Source: UBA1351 sp964627665
Lineage (GTDB): Bacteria > Bacillota > Clostridia > Lachnospirales > Vallitaleaceae
Assembly: GCA_964627665.1 (NCBI GenBank)
Contig: CAZVKG010000037.1
Coordinates: 1 to 30,971 of the forward strand
Direction of reading: 5' to 3'
Length of the DNA: 30,971 bases
How positions within the stretch are numbered: the first letter of the stretch is position 1; each line of letters begins with the position of its first letter. The notes under the pieces were generated by a model that was not told the origin of the DNA, did no database searches, and worked only from the letters and a program-made list of their open reading frames with translations. The translations under genes were made by a program, and so were the position numbers. Positions 1 through 7,235 of the stretch are shown piece by piece.

Positions 1-2
1 CA

Positions 3-227
3 ACAGAGTTTAAGCTATTACATGTACTGATGCGAAATATGAATCAAGTTCTTACACGAGAACAATTAATTGAATCGGCCTTTGGAATAGACTATGAAGG
101 CTTTGATCGCAGTATTGATACTTATATTAAACGTATTAGGCAAAAGATAGAGCCCGATCCTAAACATCCGCTATATTTGAAAACGAAATACGGATCAGGC
201 TATGTTTTTGGAGGTGAAAAAGAATGA
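3..227 (+). CDS. OmpR/PhoB-family response regulator, C-terminal part (5' truncated by window)
   Basis: Only the DNA-binding winged-helix domain is in the window. The frame is open from base 3, and the residues before the first internal ATG (TEFKLLHVL) are the typical start of the OmpR effector domain, so the ATG at 30 is not a true start. The helix-turn-helix and wing are visible (NQVLTREQLIE, then IDTYIKRIRQKIEPDP and the KYGSGYVF ending). The family activates or represses promoters after phosphorylation of an N-terminal receiver domain, which lies upstream of the window. Its stop overlaps the start of the histidine kinase (ATGA), so the two form one two-component operon. Confidence 0.93.
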   Translation, partial: TEFKLLHVLMRNMNQVLTREQLIESAFGIDYEGFDRSIDTYIKRIRQKIEPDPKHPLYLKTKYGSGYVFGGEKE

Positions 228-1609
228 CACTTCGAAAACTTTGGCTAATAATATTAGTTTTTGTATCGATTATAGCTATAGCTGTTAATACGCTTATTTT
301 TGCTTTTCTCACAGACCGTTATTTTTCGGATTATTTAAATGAAAGTTATGATTTGCATGTCAATCAGATTTTAGAGTATACATCCAAAGCATTGGCTAAT
401 GAAGATGTATCTTATAATCAGATGGCTATTGAATTAGAGTCCCATCTGAATGATCCTATTATCGCGATAAAACTTTATGATACCAATGGAGACCGATTAA
501 TTGAAGTCAGTAGTGATTATTATTTGGACCCTCAAATGAGAAATGGTATGATGGGAAATCGGATGATGGAACAGATGTGGGGACCTTCTTCTGAAGAAGT
601 CCATCAATATAATATCACCGCTAATGAAAAGACAATAGGTGTTATGAATATAACATCTCATAGTCTTGCAGAAAATTCCTTTGTGGCTAGGCGGTTCAAA
701 GGTGCACTCGTTTCCAATAGTTTGGTCTCCGTAGTAATTACTATTTTGATTGCTATATTTGTTGGAATAATTATCAGTCGTATGATGAGTCATTCTTTAA
801 AAGATACTGAAAAACTAGCAAGTGATATTCGACTTGGACAAGAAGTCCAGCTGAAATCATCGGGCATACAAGAAATTAATTCAATTCGAGAAAGTTTATT
901 AGAATTAAATGCTCGATTAAGACTCAAACAAAAAACACGTAAGAAACTTATTGATCAATTAGTGCATCAAACAAGAACGCCGCTTACAATTTTACAGTCA
1001 CATATTGAGGCTATTGAAGATGGTGTCATCAAAGTAGATGAAAAAGAAATTAAAACATTTAAAAATCAAATTTTTGACATTACAACCATCATATCTAACA
1101 TGAGTTTCCTCATTGGTGCAAGTAAAGATACAGATGAGATGAAAATAGAGAACTTTGAACTGGGCACAATGCTAAAACAAATGCAACAAGGACTTGTCGC
1201 TCAATTCATGAAGAAAAACATTGATTTTGTCATTGATTCCCACCAAAGCATCAAGTTGAAAACGGATAAATATAAATTAAGTCAGGCTATCTATAATTTG
1301 TTAATCAATGCATACAAATATACAGAAGAAAAAGGCCTTGTCAAAGTGAGTTATGCTCAGAGCGGCGACAGATGCATTTTGAAAATCGAAGATTCCGGCA
1401 TCGGCATTGCAGAAAAGGATATAGATAAGATTTATTCTGCATATTATCATAGTTCTACAGTGATAGGGCAAAAAGGTGACGGAATAGGGCTCTATATTGT
1501 ACGTAAAAACATTAAAAGTATAGGTGGGAATGTGTCGGTTGAATCAAAAGTTGGGATAGGTAGCCTATTTACGATTGACATACCTATCGATCCCATTTCT
1601 TCAACTTAA
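224..1609 (+). CDS. Membrane sensor histidine kinase with Met-rich sensor segment
   Basis: Partner kinase of the preceding response regulator; the start overlaps it by 4 bases and has a GGAGGTG ribosome binding site inside that gene. Order: TM helix at about residues 7-29, extracytoplasmic segment of about 135 residues, TM helix at about 165-185, HAMP-like linker, then the kinase. The phosphorylated His is H248 in an unusual H-box (HQTRTPLT instead of HELRTPLT). N box (NLLINAYKYTE), G1 (EDSGIGIA) and G2 (GDGIGLYIV) are intact. The sensor segment has six Met in residues 105-118 (105, 109, 110, 114, 115, 118), which suggests soft-metal (Cu/Ag) or oxidant sensing; this is inference. The last 26 bases overlap the convergent CorA gene. 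Confidence 0.95.
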   Translation: MTLRKLWLIILVFVSIIAIAVNTLIFAFLTDRYFSDYLNESYDLHVNQILEYTSKALANEDVSYNQMAIELESHLNDPIIAIKLYDTNGDRLIEVSSDYYLDPQMRNGMMGNRMMEQMWGPSSEEVHQYNITANEKTIGVMNITSHSLAENSFVARRFKGALVSNSLVSVVITILIAIFVGIIISRMMSHSLKDTEKLASDIRLGQEVQLKSSGIQEINSIRESLLELNARLRLKQKTRKKLIDQLVHQTRTPLTILQSHIEAIEDGVIKVDEKEIKTFKNQIFDITTIISNMSFLIGASKDTDEMKIENFELGTMLKQMQQGLVAQFMKKNIDFVIDSHQSIKLKTDKYKLSQAIYNLLINAYKYTEEKGLVKVSYAQSGDRCILKIEDSGIGIAEKDIDKIYSAYYHSSTVIGQKGDGIGLYIVRKNIKSIGGNVSVESKVGIGSLFTIDIPIDPISST

Positions 1610-2642
1610 AAAAGAAAAACATACCTCCTGCAATAACAAAACATGCGACAATAAATACATAAAATGCGAAAGGTGAATTTAGCCCGGGAAAGTGAGAAAA
1701 ATTCATACCAAAAACCCCGGCAAGAAAAGAAAGTGGAATGAATATGGCGGAAAATGTCGTTAAGGTCATCATCGTTTTATTCATCTCATTACTTGCATTT
1801 GCCATTTGCATCTCATGTAAACTGATGGTCATTTCTTTATATGCGCCTAGTGCCTCAGAGATTTGATGAAGATGATCAAGAAGGTCACTATAATAAGGCA
1901 ACATATCTTTGATAATTATTTCTTTATCGACCAAAGATGTAATTGAAGCTTTTATGGGCGTTACAGAGTTAATTAGGTGTAAAAGCTCTTTTCGAAGATA
2001 ATAGATTTGCTCGCGACTTTTTGGATCACTATCAAATATTTTTAATTCGATATCTTTGATATCCGAGGCTAATCGATTAAGTATTCCAAAGTATTGATCG
2101 ACTAAGGCATCAATTAGGGTATAGTATAAGAAATCGCTACCAAATTCTCTAGATTCGCTTTGGTTGTCTTCTAAACGTTTTCGAATTCCGTCAAATACAT
2201 CTCCAGGGGTTTCTTGAAAGGTAAGAATTATATTATTATAGTGAACAATGGCTAAATGCTCATGGATAATTTCTGAACGTTTCAAATACATCATTTTAAA
2301 AATTGAAAAAAGATAGAAATCATTGATTTCAATTTTACTCCATTGAGATACATGCACAATATCTTCTAAGTCCATTTGATGCAATTGAAATTCTTTTCCA
2401 ATGTTTTCTATGAGATCTATATTATGCAATCCAACGATATTAAACCAATAAACTTTGTTTGAATCAAAAGGGCCTTTAATAGTTTTAATGTCGCTTTTTT
2501 TATACGTATCTTTATTATATTCGATACATTCAATGCGAATATTTACATCATTATGTTGACCACTATAGGACAATGTTCCTGGAGGTTCGTTTGTAGCCCC
2601 TTTTTTTCCATGTAAAAAATTCAGTGAATCATTTAAAATCAT
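1584..2642 (-). CDS. CorA-family divalent cation channel/transporter
   Basis: Inner-membrane Mg2+/Co2+-type channel subunit; the family works as a pentamer. The long soluble N-terminal domain with charged helices is followed by two C-terminal TM helices. The signature GMN motif is present at the end of the first of these (GVFGMNF, about residues 309-315), followed by the second helix and a basic tail (KLKKWDR). I chose the ATG at 2642 (352 residues) because it has an AAAGGAG site about 8 bases upstream. A start at 2699 would overlap the upstream exchanger gene and has no such site. It lies 14 bases after that gene, so the two are probably cotranscribed. Metal specificity cannot be read from the sequence. 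Confidence 0.92.
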   Translation of the reverse strand: MILNDSLNFLHGKKGATNEPPGTLSYSGQHNDVNIRIECIEYNKDTYKKSDIKTIKGPFDSNKVYWFNIVGLHNIDLIENIGKEFQLHQMDLEDIVHVSQWSKIEINDFYLFSIFKMMYLKRSEIIHEHLAIVHYNNIILTFQETPGDVFDGIRKRLEDNQSESREFGSDFLYYTLIDALVDQYFGILNRLASDIKDIELKIFDSDPKSREQIYYLRKELLHLINSVTPIKASITSLVDKEIIIKDMLPYYSDLLDHLHQISEALGAYKEMTISLHEMQMANASNEMNKTMMTLTTFSAIFIPLSFLAGVFGMNFSHFPGLNSPFAFYVFIVACFVIAGGMFFFFKLKKWDR

Positions 2643-2656
2643 AAAAAACTCCTTTT

Positions 2657-3592
2657 CTATTGGTTTAGCAAACGGAAGATGATATATCCTATGTAACAAA
2701 GGAATAGAATAACTCCTTCTTTTCGAGAAATAATTCGTCCTGTACGCATCAGGATAAAAGTGATGATCGTAAAGATTAAGAGCAATACAATGTCAAAGAG
2801 TGCACGCGCATCAATGGAAAAAGCACGAATGCTTGCTGAAAGCCCTAAGATAAATAAAATATTGAAAATATTCGATCCAACAATATTTCCTATGGCTATA
2901 TCGCTCTCACCTTTTTTGGCGGCAACGACACTCGTTATTAACTCGGGTAGAGAGGTTCCGGCGGCGATAATGGTAAGGCCAATAACAATATCCGGTATAC
3001 CTAAATAGACAGCAATGCCTACAGCTCCATTAATCGTCAAATCAGCACCAAATATAATGAGGCCAAGACCTAAAATGCTAAAAAGAATTGCTTTTTTAAG
3101 ACTGAGCTGTTTATTAGTGACGTCAAGTGCTTCCGAATCTTGTTGAATCATATCAAGCATGCTATAGAGGTACATTCCAAACAGTATAATCAATACATAA
3201 CCATCATGGACTGAAAATCCAAAAGTGCCATTACCTTCATACCCTAAGAACAAAGCGATGGCAGTTACAAAAAGCATAAAAGGCATTTCTTTTTTTAAGC
3301 TTGACACATGGATAGCCACCGGTTGGATTAATGCGGTTAGACCAAGTATAAATAATAAATTGAACAGGTTTGAACCAATAACATTTCCGAATGAAATCTC
3401 GCTTACCCCATGAATAGCGCTTTGAACACTAACGGCTGCTTCAGGAGCGCTTGTGCCGAAGGCAACTAAAGTAAGGCCGATTACCATACTCGGAATTTTA
3501 AGTCTACGTGCAATGCTAACAGAGCCATCAACGAACCAGTTTGCTCCAAAAATTAACATTGAAATACCAATGAGTGTCATGAAAATATCCAT
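2657..3592 (-). CDS. Calcium/sodium antiporter, CaCA family (YrbG-like)
   Basis: Membrane exchanger of the Na+/Ca2+ (CaCA) superfamily, 311 residues, the usual length for bacterial YrbG-type proteins. Both inverted alpha-repeats are visible: GLTLVAFGTSAPE with GNVIGSNLFN in the first half, and GLTIIAAGTSLPE with GNIVGSNIFN in the second. The acidic residue in each GTSxPE motif is the cation ligand known for the family. About ten hydrophobic segments are present. The start has an AAGGAGA site 7 bases upstream. It is first gene of an exchanger-CorA pair, a cation-homeostasis unit convergent with the two-component system. The cation actually carried is inferred from the family. Confidence 0.93.
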   Translation of the reverse strand: MDIFMTLIGISMLIFGANWFVDGSVSIARRLKIPSMVIGLTLVAFGTSAPEAAVSVQSAIHGVSEISFGNVIGSNLFNLLFILGLTALIQPVAIHVSSLKKEMPFMLFVTAIALFLGYEGNGTFGFSVHDGYVLIILFGMYLYSMLDMIQQDSEALDVTNKQLSLKKAILFSILGLGLIIFGADLTINGAVGIAVYLGIPDIVIGLTIIAAGTSLPELITSVVAAKKGESDIAIGNIVGSNIFNILFILGLSASIRAFSIDARALFDIVLLLIFTIITFILMRTGRIISRKEGVILFLCYIGYIIFRLLNQ

Positions 3593-3618
3593 AGCAAGTC
3601 TCCTTATATGTGGGACGT

Positions 3619-3647
3619 ATTGTATAATGTCGCTGATACAATTCCAA
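3619..3647 (-). promoter_or_regulatory. Predicted sigma-70-type promoter for the exchanger-corA operon
   Basis: On the minus strand TTGGAA (3647-3642), a 17-base spacer and TACAAT (3624-3619) precede the exchanger start by about 26 bases. It is divergent from the flavodoxin promoter. Prediction by eye only. Confidence 0.5.
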
Positions 3648-3690
3648 TATACACTTTATCAGACTTTTCTTCAAGATATTTTATTTGTCT

Positions 3691-3733
3691 TGTGATTCAA
3701 ATCACATACGTGCTTAGCTCATATCTATATAAT
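3691..3733 (+). promoter_or_regulatory. Crp/Fnr-type operator plus -10 box, flavodoxin operon
   Basis: TGTGATTCAAATCACA (3691-3706) is a perfect dyad of the TGTGA-N6-TCACA type. A perfect TATAAT box lies at 3728-3733 and no good -35 box is present. The dyad centre (3698.5) is 29.5 bases before the first base of the -10 box, that is about -41.5 from a start near 3740: the class II activator position. The same spacing recurs before the genes at 4547 and 6522, and a Crp/Fnr regulator is encoded at 5738-6376. Confidence 0.75.
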
Positions 3734-3775
3734 GTATTTATACTGATTATTTACATTATTGATAGGAGGATTTTA

Positions 3776-4222
3776 ATGAAAACAACGATTATTTATTGGA
3801 CAAGTACAGGTAACACTGAGAAGATAGCAACATTCATTGAACAAGGATTAAATCTAGGTAAAGAAAACGCAGATCATATTATTGATCTAAAACCAGTTTC
3901 AAATAGTGATGAAGCAGATATTTTAACCAGTGATTTAGTGATTCTAGGTTGTTCAGCGATGGGGGTTGAAGAGATTGATACGTCTGAAATGGAACCTTTC
4001 CTTCGTGTGCATCAGGAACTATTTAAAGATAAGTCGATTGCGCTTTTTGGTTCTTATGGATGGGGCGATGGTGAATGGATGGAAAATTGGGAAGTGCTCA
4101 TGGAATCTTTTGGGGCCAAACTTGAAACAGATAGTTTAATTGTTATGGAAGAACCGGAAGATGAGCTTATCAATGATTGTCTTAACTTTGGTAAGGCCTT
4201 GGCAGGCGTGGCTAAAGCTTAA
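3776..4222 (+). CDS. Flavodoxin
   Basis: Small FMN electron carrier of 148 residues, normal for short-chain flavodoxins. The FMN phosphate loop is at residues 8-14 (WTSTGNT). The two isoalloxazine loops are recognisable as GCSAMGVEEIDTSEMEPF and FGSYGWGDGEWMENW. The start has AGGAGG about 6 bases upstream; an open frame extends further upstream to 3608 but lies across the promoter and has no ribosome binding site. It is the first gene of a two-gene unit with a DUF1858 protein, under a Crp/Fnr-type operator. In anaerobes flavodoxin replaces ferredoxin as low-potential donor, and the siroheme reductase encoded downstream is a plausible client (inference). Confidence 0.95.
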   Translation: MKTTIIYWTSTGNTEKIATFIEQGLNLGKENADHIIDLKPVSNSDEADILTSDLVILGCSAMGVEEIDTSEMEPFLRVHQELFKDKSIALFGSYGWGDGEWMENWEVLMESFGAKLETDSLIVMEEPEDELINDCLNFGKALAGVAKA

Positions 4223-4244
4223 TTGCCAAGAAAGAAGGGTATAT

Positions 4245-4466
4245 ATGAAAGAAATTTCAACAAAAGACAATATCAATAACTTAATTGCTACACACCCTGA
4301 AATCAAAGACATATTATATTCCCTAGGATTTGAAGATATTGTTAAACCCGGAATGCTTCAGACGGCAGGACGTTTTATGAATTTAGAAAAAGGATCAAAA
4401 ATGAAAAGTATTCCGATGGAGAAAATCAAAGCAGAATTCGAAAAATATAATTTTTTACTTAAGTGA
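4245..4466 (+). CDS. DUF1858-like small protein without cysteines
   Basis: A 73-residue soluble protein matching the helical DUF1858-type domain by pattern: HPEIKDILYSLGFEDIV, then a conserved MLQTAGRFMNLEKGSKM stretch and a final helix. This form has no cysteine, unlike the CxxC copy at 7874. The start is the ATG at 4245 with an AAGAAGGG site about 6 bases upstream; the same frame is open to 4140 but that part overlaps the flavodoxin gene. It follows flavodoxin by 22 bases and shares its operator. The molecular role is unknown; relatives sit next to hybrid-cluster and related redox proteins. Confidence 0.75.
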   Translation: MKEISTKDNINNLIATHPEIKDILYSLGFEDIVKPGMLQTAGRFMNLEKGSKMKSIPMEKIKAEFEKYNFLLK

Positions 4467-4470
4467 TATA

Positions 4471-4513
4471 TGTTACATATGTAACTCTTTTTCTTAGATG
4501 TGTGTTATATAAT
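4471..4513 (+). promoter_or_regulatory. Crp/Fnr-type operator plus -10 box, split-permease operon
   Basis: GTTACATATGTAAC (4472-4485) is a perfect 14-base dyad, and TATAAT is at 4508-4513. Centre 4478.5 is again exactly 29.5 bases before the -10 box, as at the flavodoxin and siroheme reductase operons. An alternative is a weak terminator of the upstream gene (5-bp stem followed by a T-rich run), but the AT-rich stem is short and the spacing match argues for an operator. Confidence 0.7.
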
Positions 4514-4546
4514 GAATACAATCTAACGAATTGAAAGGAGTAACAT

Positions 4547-5029
4547 ATGGACGTCTTTACACTAGGATTTTGGATTATTGGAGGCATTCTTTTTATCATC
4601 GCAATCCTTAAAGGAAAAGGTGGAGCAAAAGAGTCGATGAAAAAATCACGAGGCATGATGAAAAATATGCTGGGTGATATTATTGGAATTATATGCTTGA
4701 TTGGCTTATTATTGACATTTATACCACCCCAAACAATTAAGACGGTATTAGGCTCAGAAAACGTTTTTTTCTCTTCACTAGTAGCGGCGCTTATTGGCAG
4801 TGTGACCTTAATTCCCGCCTTCGTCGCTTTTCCATTAGTTGGATCTTTTGTGGATGCAGGAGCAAGCATTGTTCCTGGAGTGGCTTTTTTAACGACATTA
4901 ACCATGGTCGGTGTTGTCACTTTTCCTCTGGAGAAGAAAGAATTTGGGCTTAAATTTGCATTGACTAGAAACGTTTTGAGTTTTTCAGCGGCTATAGTCA
5001 TTGCTATTTTAATGGGGGTGATTTTGTAA
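4547..5029 (+). CDS. Permease, first half (ArsP/YraQ, COG0701-like)
   Basis: A 160-residue integral membrane protein with about five hydrophobic helices (roughly 5-23, 42-63, 74-100, 103-125, 140-160). It resembles one half of the two-repeat ArsP/YraQ (DUF318) permeases: the core is GSVTLIPAFVAFPLVGSF followed by DAGASIVPGVAFLTTL, the counterpart of the family's substrate-pathway helix pair. AAAGGAG precedes the ATG by 5-6 bases. The stop overlaps the next start (TAATG), so it is translationally coupled to the second half. The family includes exporters of organoarsenicals and other uncharacterised substrates. The usual cysteines of ArsP are absent, so arsenic should not be assumed. Confidence 0.7.
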   Translation: MDVFTLGFWIIGGILFIIAILKGKGGAKESMKKSRGMMKNMLGDIIGIICLIGLLLTFIPPQTIKTVLGSENVFFSSLVAALIGSVTLIPAFVAFPLVGSFVDAGASIVPGVAFLTTLTMVGVVTFPLEKKEFGLKFALTRNVLSFSAAIVIAILMGVIL

Positions 5030-5733
5030 TGGTAGATTTAGTAAAAAAGAATAAGTTGCCAATGAGTGTATTTATTGTTTATATTATCTTATTTATTGTC
5101 AATGGAGATCTAGGAAAAGAAGCATTATCGAACACGAGCTATTATTTAATAGAAATGTTTCAGATTCTTCCGGTAATTTTTATGTTAACAGTTGCCATTG
5201 ACATTTTAATTCCCAAAGAGTGGATTATCAAGCGATTAGGAAGTCGGTCGGGTATCGTTGGTGGAGTGTTGGCGCTAGCCTTTGGAAGTCTTTCAGCAGG
5301 ACCGATTTACGCCGCATTTCCAATAGCAAAAATGTTACACAAAAAAGGTGCAAGTGTAAGTAATGTTGTTATTATCTTAAGTGCCTGGGCTGTAATAAAA
5401 GTACCGATGCTGGCAAATGAAATGAAGTTTTTAGGTTCGGAATTTATGTTGACTCGATGGCTTTTGACAGTAGTACTTATTATGGCAATCGGTTGGATTA
5501 TGAAACAAGCAAAGATTCCGATTAGTGGTGAAGAAGATCAAGTCAAAAAACGACTATATGTCAAAGAAGATTATTGCATTGGTTGTTCAGCTTGCCAAAA
5601 ATCAATGCCTCAAGTATTTGAAATGCGCCAAGGAAAAGCCTATGTCATTCATGAAAACATTGAGATAGATATGACATTATTGCAAAAAAACGTTGCAAAA
5701 TGTCCAACAAAGGCAATTATTATGAATGACTAG
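5029..5733 (+). CDS. Permease, second half, fused to a C-terminal 4Fe-4S ferredoxin domain
   Basis: 234 residues. Residues 10-160 form about five membrane helices with the second copy of the permease core (GSLSAGPIYAAFPIAKML, then HKKGASVSNVVIILSAW), parallel to the first half in the preceding gene. After a short linker, residues 175-234 are a ferredoxin-like domain with one cluster motif, CIGCSAC (C183, C186, C189) and C225 in CPTKAI, enough for one 4Fe-4S cluster. A permease half carrying its own iron-sulfur centre suggests transport gated by or coupled to redox state, or a cytoplasmic electron entry point; this is inference and no substrate can be named. The stop is 4 bases from the convergent regulator gene. 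Confidence 0.75.
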   Translation: MVDLVKKNKLPMSVFIVYIILFIVNGDLGKEALSNTSYYLIEMFQILPVIFMLTVAIDILIPKEWIIKRLGSRSGIVGGVLALAFGSLSAGPIYAAFPIAKMLHKKGASVSNVVIILSAWAVIKVPMLANEMKFLGSEFMLTRWLLTVVLIMAIGWIMKQAKIPISGEEDQVKKRLYVKEDYCIGCSACQKSMPQVFEMRQGKAYVIHENIEIDMTLLQKNVAKCPTKAIIMND

Positions 5734-5737
5734 AAAA

Positions 5738-6376
5738 TTACTGTAGCAAAGCTTTATCTTTAATAGTAATGGTGTTCGAATCAAAGTCGATGAGTTGATC
5801 TTCCTTCATTTTTTGAAGTTCTCGTGACAAAGAGGTTCGACTAACTCCAAACATTTCAGATAGAGCTTTTTTTGTCATCGATAATTGAATGGTTTGTGTT
5901 TGTTGTAGGTTATATTGTCGATTAATATACGTGATAATACTGTCGCGAATCGTTCGACTGACCCGGTTTTTCATTTTAGTACCAATCAAAACAGAAAGGT
6001 CTGAGATGATTCGAATAAATTGTAATAAGAACGCGGGGTATTGATTGCACAGTTCAAATAGTAGATCTTTTCTAATAATAATAACCTTAGATTCGGTTTT
6101 TGAAGATATGGTCATGGGATAATGGGTAGAGCTTGAAAAAATAAGATTAGCACCAATGACACTATCTTTTCCAAACCGATTGATTGTCATAAAGTCACCG
6201 GATTTTCCAATACGTTCAATAGCAATCTCACCAGTGAGGATGAGTTCGATTTGTTCGCAGAGTTCATCCTCGAAGTGAATAATTTCATTCTTCTGATAGG
6301 ATTTTTCGATGAAACGTCCATTTTTCATATAATCGGATACGAGATTTGAGGGTAATGTGTTTAAGATATTATTCAT
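5738..6376 (-). CDS. Crp/Fnr-family transcription regulator
   Basis: 212 residues: cyclic-nucleotide-binding-like beta barrel (about 20-110), long dimer helix (112-140), and winged helix-turn-helix (about 165-205) with recognition helix near GVSRTSLSRELQKM. Only two cysteines exist (C40, C110), so the N-terminal Fe-S cluster of true Fnr is not possible. The cAMP-binding residues of Crp are not evident either, so the signal is unknown; haem- and NO-sensing relatives exist in anaerobes. GGAGGTG precedes the ATG. It lies between the split-permease and siroheme reductase operons, divergent from the latter, and is the natural candidate to bind the three dyads in this region. Confidence 0.92.
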   Translation of the reverse strand: MNNILNTLPSNLVSDYMKNGRFIEKSYQKNEIIHFEDELCEQIELILTGEIAIERIGKSGDFMTINRFGKDSVIGANLIFSSSTHYPMTISSKTESKVIIIRKDLLFELCNQYPAFLLQFIRIISDLSVLIGTKMKNRVSRTIRDSIITYINRQYNLQQTQTIQLSMTKKALSEMFGVSRTSLSRELQKMKEDQLIDFDSNTITIKDKALLQ

Positions 6377-6395
6377 GAGTCACCTCCATTGTGCA

Positions 6396-6424
6396 ATTAT
6401 AATATAAAGATATTTTAAATTCAA
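6396..6424 (-). promoter_or_regulatory. Predicted promoter of the Crp/Fnr regulator
   Basis: Minus strand TTGAAT (6424-6419), 17-base spacer, TATAAT (6401-6396), giving a very short leader before the GGAGGTG site. The dyad at 6429-6444 lies just upstream of the -35 box (about -47), so autoregulation is possible. Confidence 0.55.
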
Positions 6425-6428
6425 TATT

Positions 6429-6471
6429 TGTTGCTATAGCTACATCAAAAAAAGCGGATATCCCTTATGAT
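6429..6471 (+). promoter_or_regulatory. Crp/Fnr-type operator plus -10 box, siroheme reductase operon
   Basis: TGTTGCTATAGCTACA (6429-6444) is a dyad with one mismatched pair. TATGAT lies at 6466-6471, with the centre 29.5 bases upstream of it, identical to the sites at 3691 and 4471. No -35 box is seen at the usual distance. The dyad is in the divergent region shared with the regulator gene. Confidence 0.7.
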
Positions 6472-6521
6472 GTATATATAGTGTTTACAGCAAACCATAG
6501 ACCAAAAAAAGAGGTGCATTA

Positions 6522-7235
6522 ATGGCAGACCCAAGTTTTGCAGTACTTCAAAAAGTACGTAAAGGAAAAAGAACGTTTGGAATTACTCCAAGAATACCGG
6601 GTGGTTTTATATCGCCTGCAGATATGATAAAAATTGCGAATGTTGCTGAAAAGTATAACGGACAACTAAAAATCACATCAGGACAACGGATTACTATTTT
6701 GGGAATTCGACCGGAAGATGTTGACCTAGCATGGCAAGATTTAGATATGGATCCGGGAGTGAAGTCGCCATATTCTGTAAAAAATGTTGAGATATGCCCG
6801 GCAGCTTTTTGCAAACGAGCGAAACAAAACTCAATGAAACTTGGTTTACGACTTGAGAAGAAATATTACGGGAGACCGGCACCAAACCGAACAAAAATCG
6901 GTGTAACCGGATGTTTGAATGCGTGTACGAGTGCAAATAGTAAAGATATTGTGATTTTAGCTGATCCGGAAGGATATATTGTTCGCGTCGGTGGAAGCGC
7001 AGGTTTTCATCCAAGATTGCCGGATGAAATAGCAAGAGGTTTATCTGAAGAAGAAACAGAACGTATGGTTGATGCGGTTTTTGATTATTATTGTGAAGCT
7101 GCAGAGCTTGGCGATAAATTAGGGCCATTCGTGGACCGTATCGGTCTAGATGTGTTTATTCAAGGAGTTATGGAAAAATATAATAATATAATGACTATAC
7201 CCAATAATGAGAAAGACGAAGAGGAAGAGATATGA
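6522..7235 (+). CDS. Small siroheme sulfite/nitrite reductase-like protein
   Basis: 237 residues, the size of the small single-subunit siroheme/4Fe-4S reductases of anaerobes. An N-terminal ferrodoxin-like half domain (GKRTFGITPRIPGG, SGQRITILGIRPEDV) precedes the haem-binding half. The cluster/siroheme cysteines are C92 and C97, then C131 and C135 (GCLNACTSA). The first pair is spaced CX4C rather than the common CX5C, confirmed in the codons. The family reduces sulfite to sulfide or nitrite to ammonia with six electrons; the substrate here is not determined. GAGGTG precedes the ATG. Its stop overlaps the next gene (ATGA). It is first gene of a three-gene operon with its own Crp/Fnr-type operator. 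Confidence 0.85.
   Translation: MADPSFAVLQKVRKGKRTFGITPRIPGGFISPADMIKIANVAEKYNGQLKITSGQRITILGIRPEDVDLAWQDLDMDPGVKSPYSVKNVEICPAAFCKRAKQNSMKLGLRLEKKYYGRPAPNRTKIGVTGCLNACTSANSKDIVILADPEGYIVRVGGSAGFHPRLPDEIARGLSEEETERMVDAVFDYYCEAAELGDKLGPFVDRIGLDVFIQGVMEKYNNIMTIPNNEKDEEEEI

Noticed and set aside
2643..2699. Longer CorA start
   Set aside because: It would overlap the exchanger gene and the added residues resemble nothing in CorA; the ATG at 2642 has AAAGGAG.
3608..3775. N-terminal extension of the flavodoxin reading frame
   Set aside because: It runs through the operator and -10 box, has no ribosome binding site, and the flavodoxin fold begins at the ATG at 3776, which has AGGAGG.
4472..4500. 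Rho-independent terminator after the first DUF1858 gene
   Set aside because: The stem is 5 AT-rich pairs and the tail is interrupted by C; the identical dyad to -10 spacing at three promoters fits an operator better. It is kept as an alternative in that entry.
4459..5001. 180-residue minus-strand open frame
   Set aside because: It is antisense to the permease gene, without a ribosome binding site or plausible protein composition.
5738..6376. True Fnr oxygen sensor
   Set aside because: There are only two cysteines, neither in an N-terminal cluster, so an Fnr-type 4Fe-4S site is not possible.
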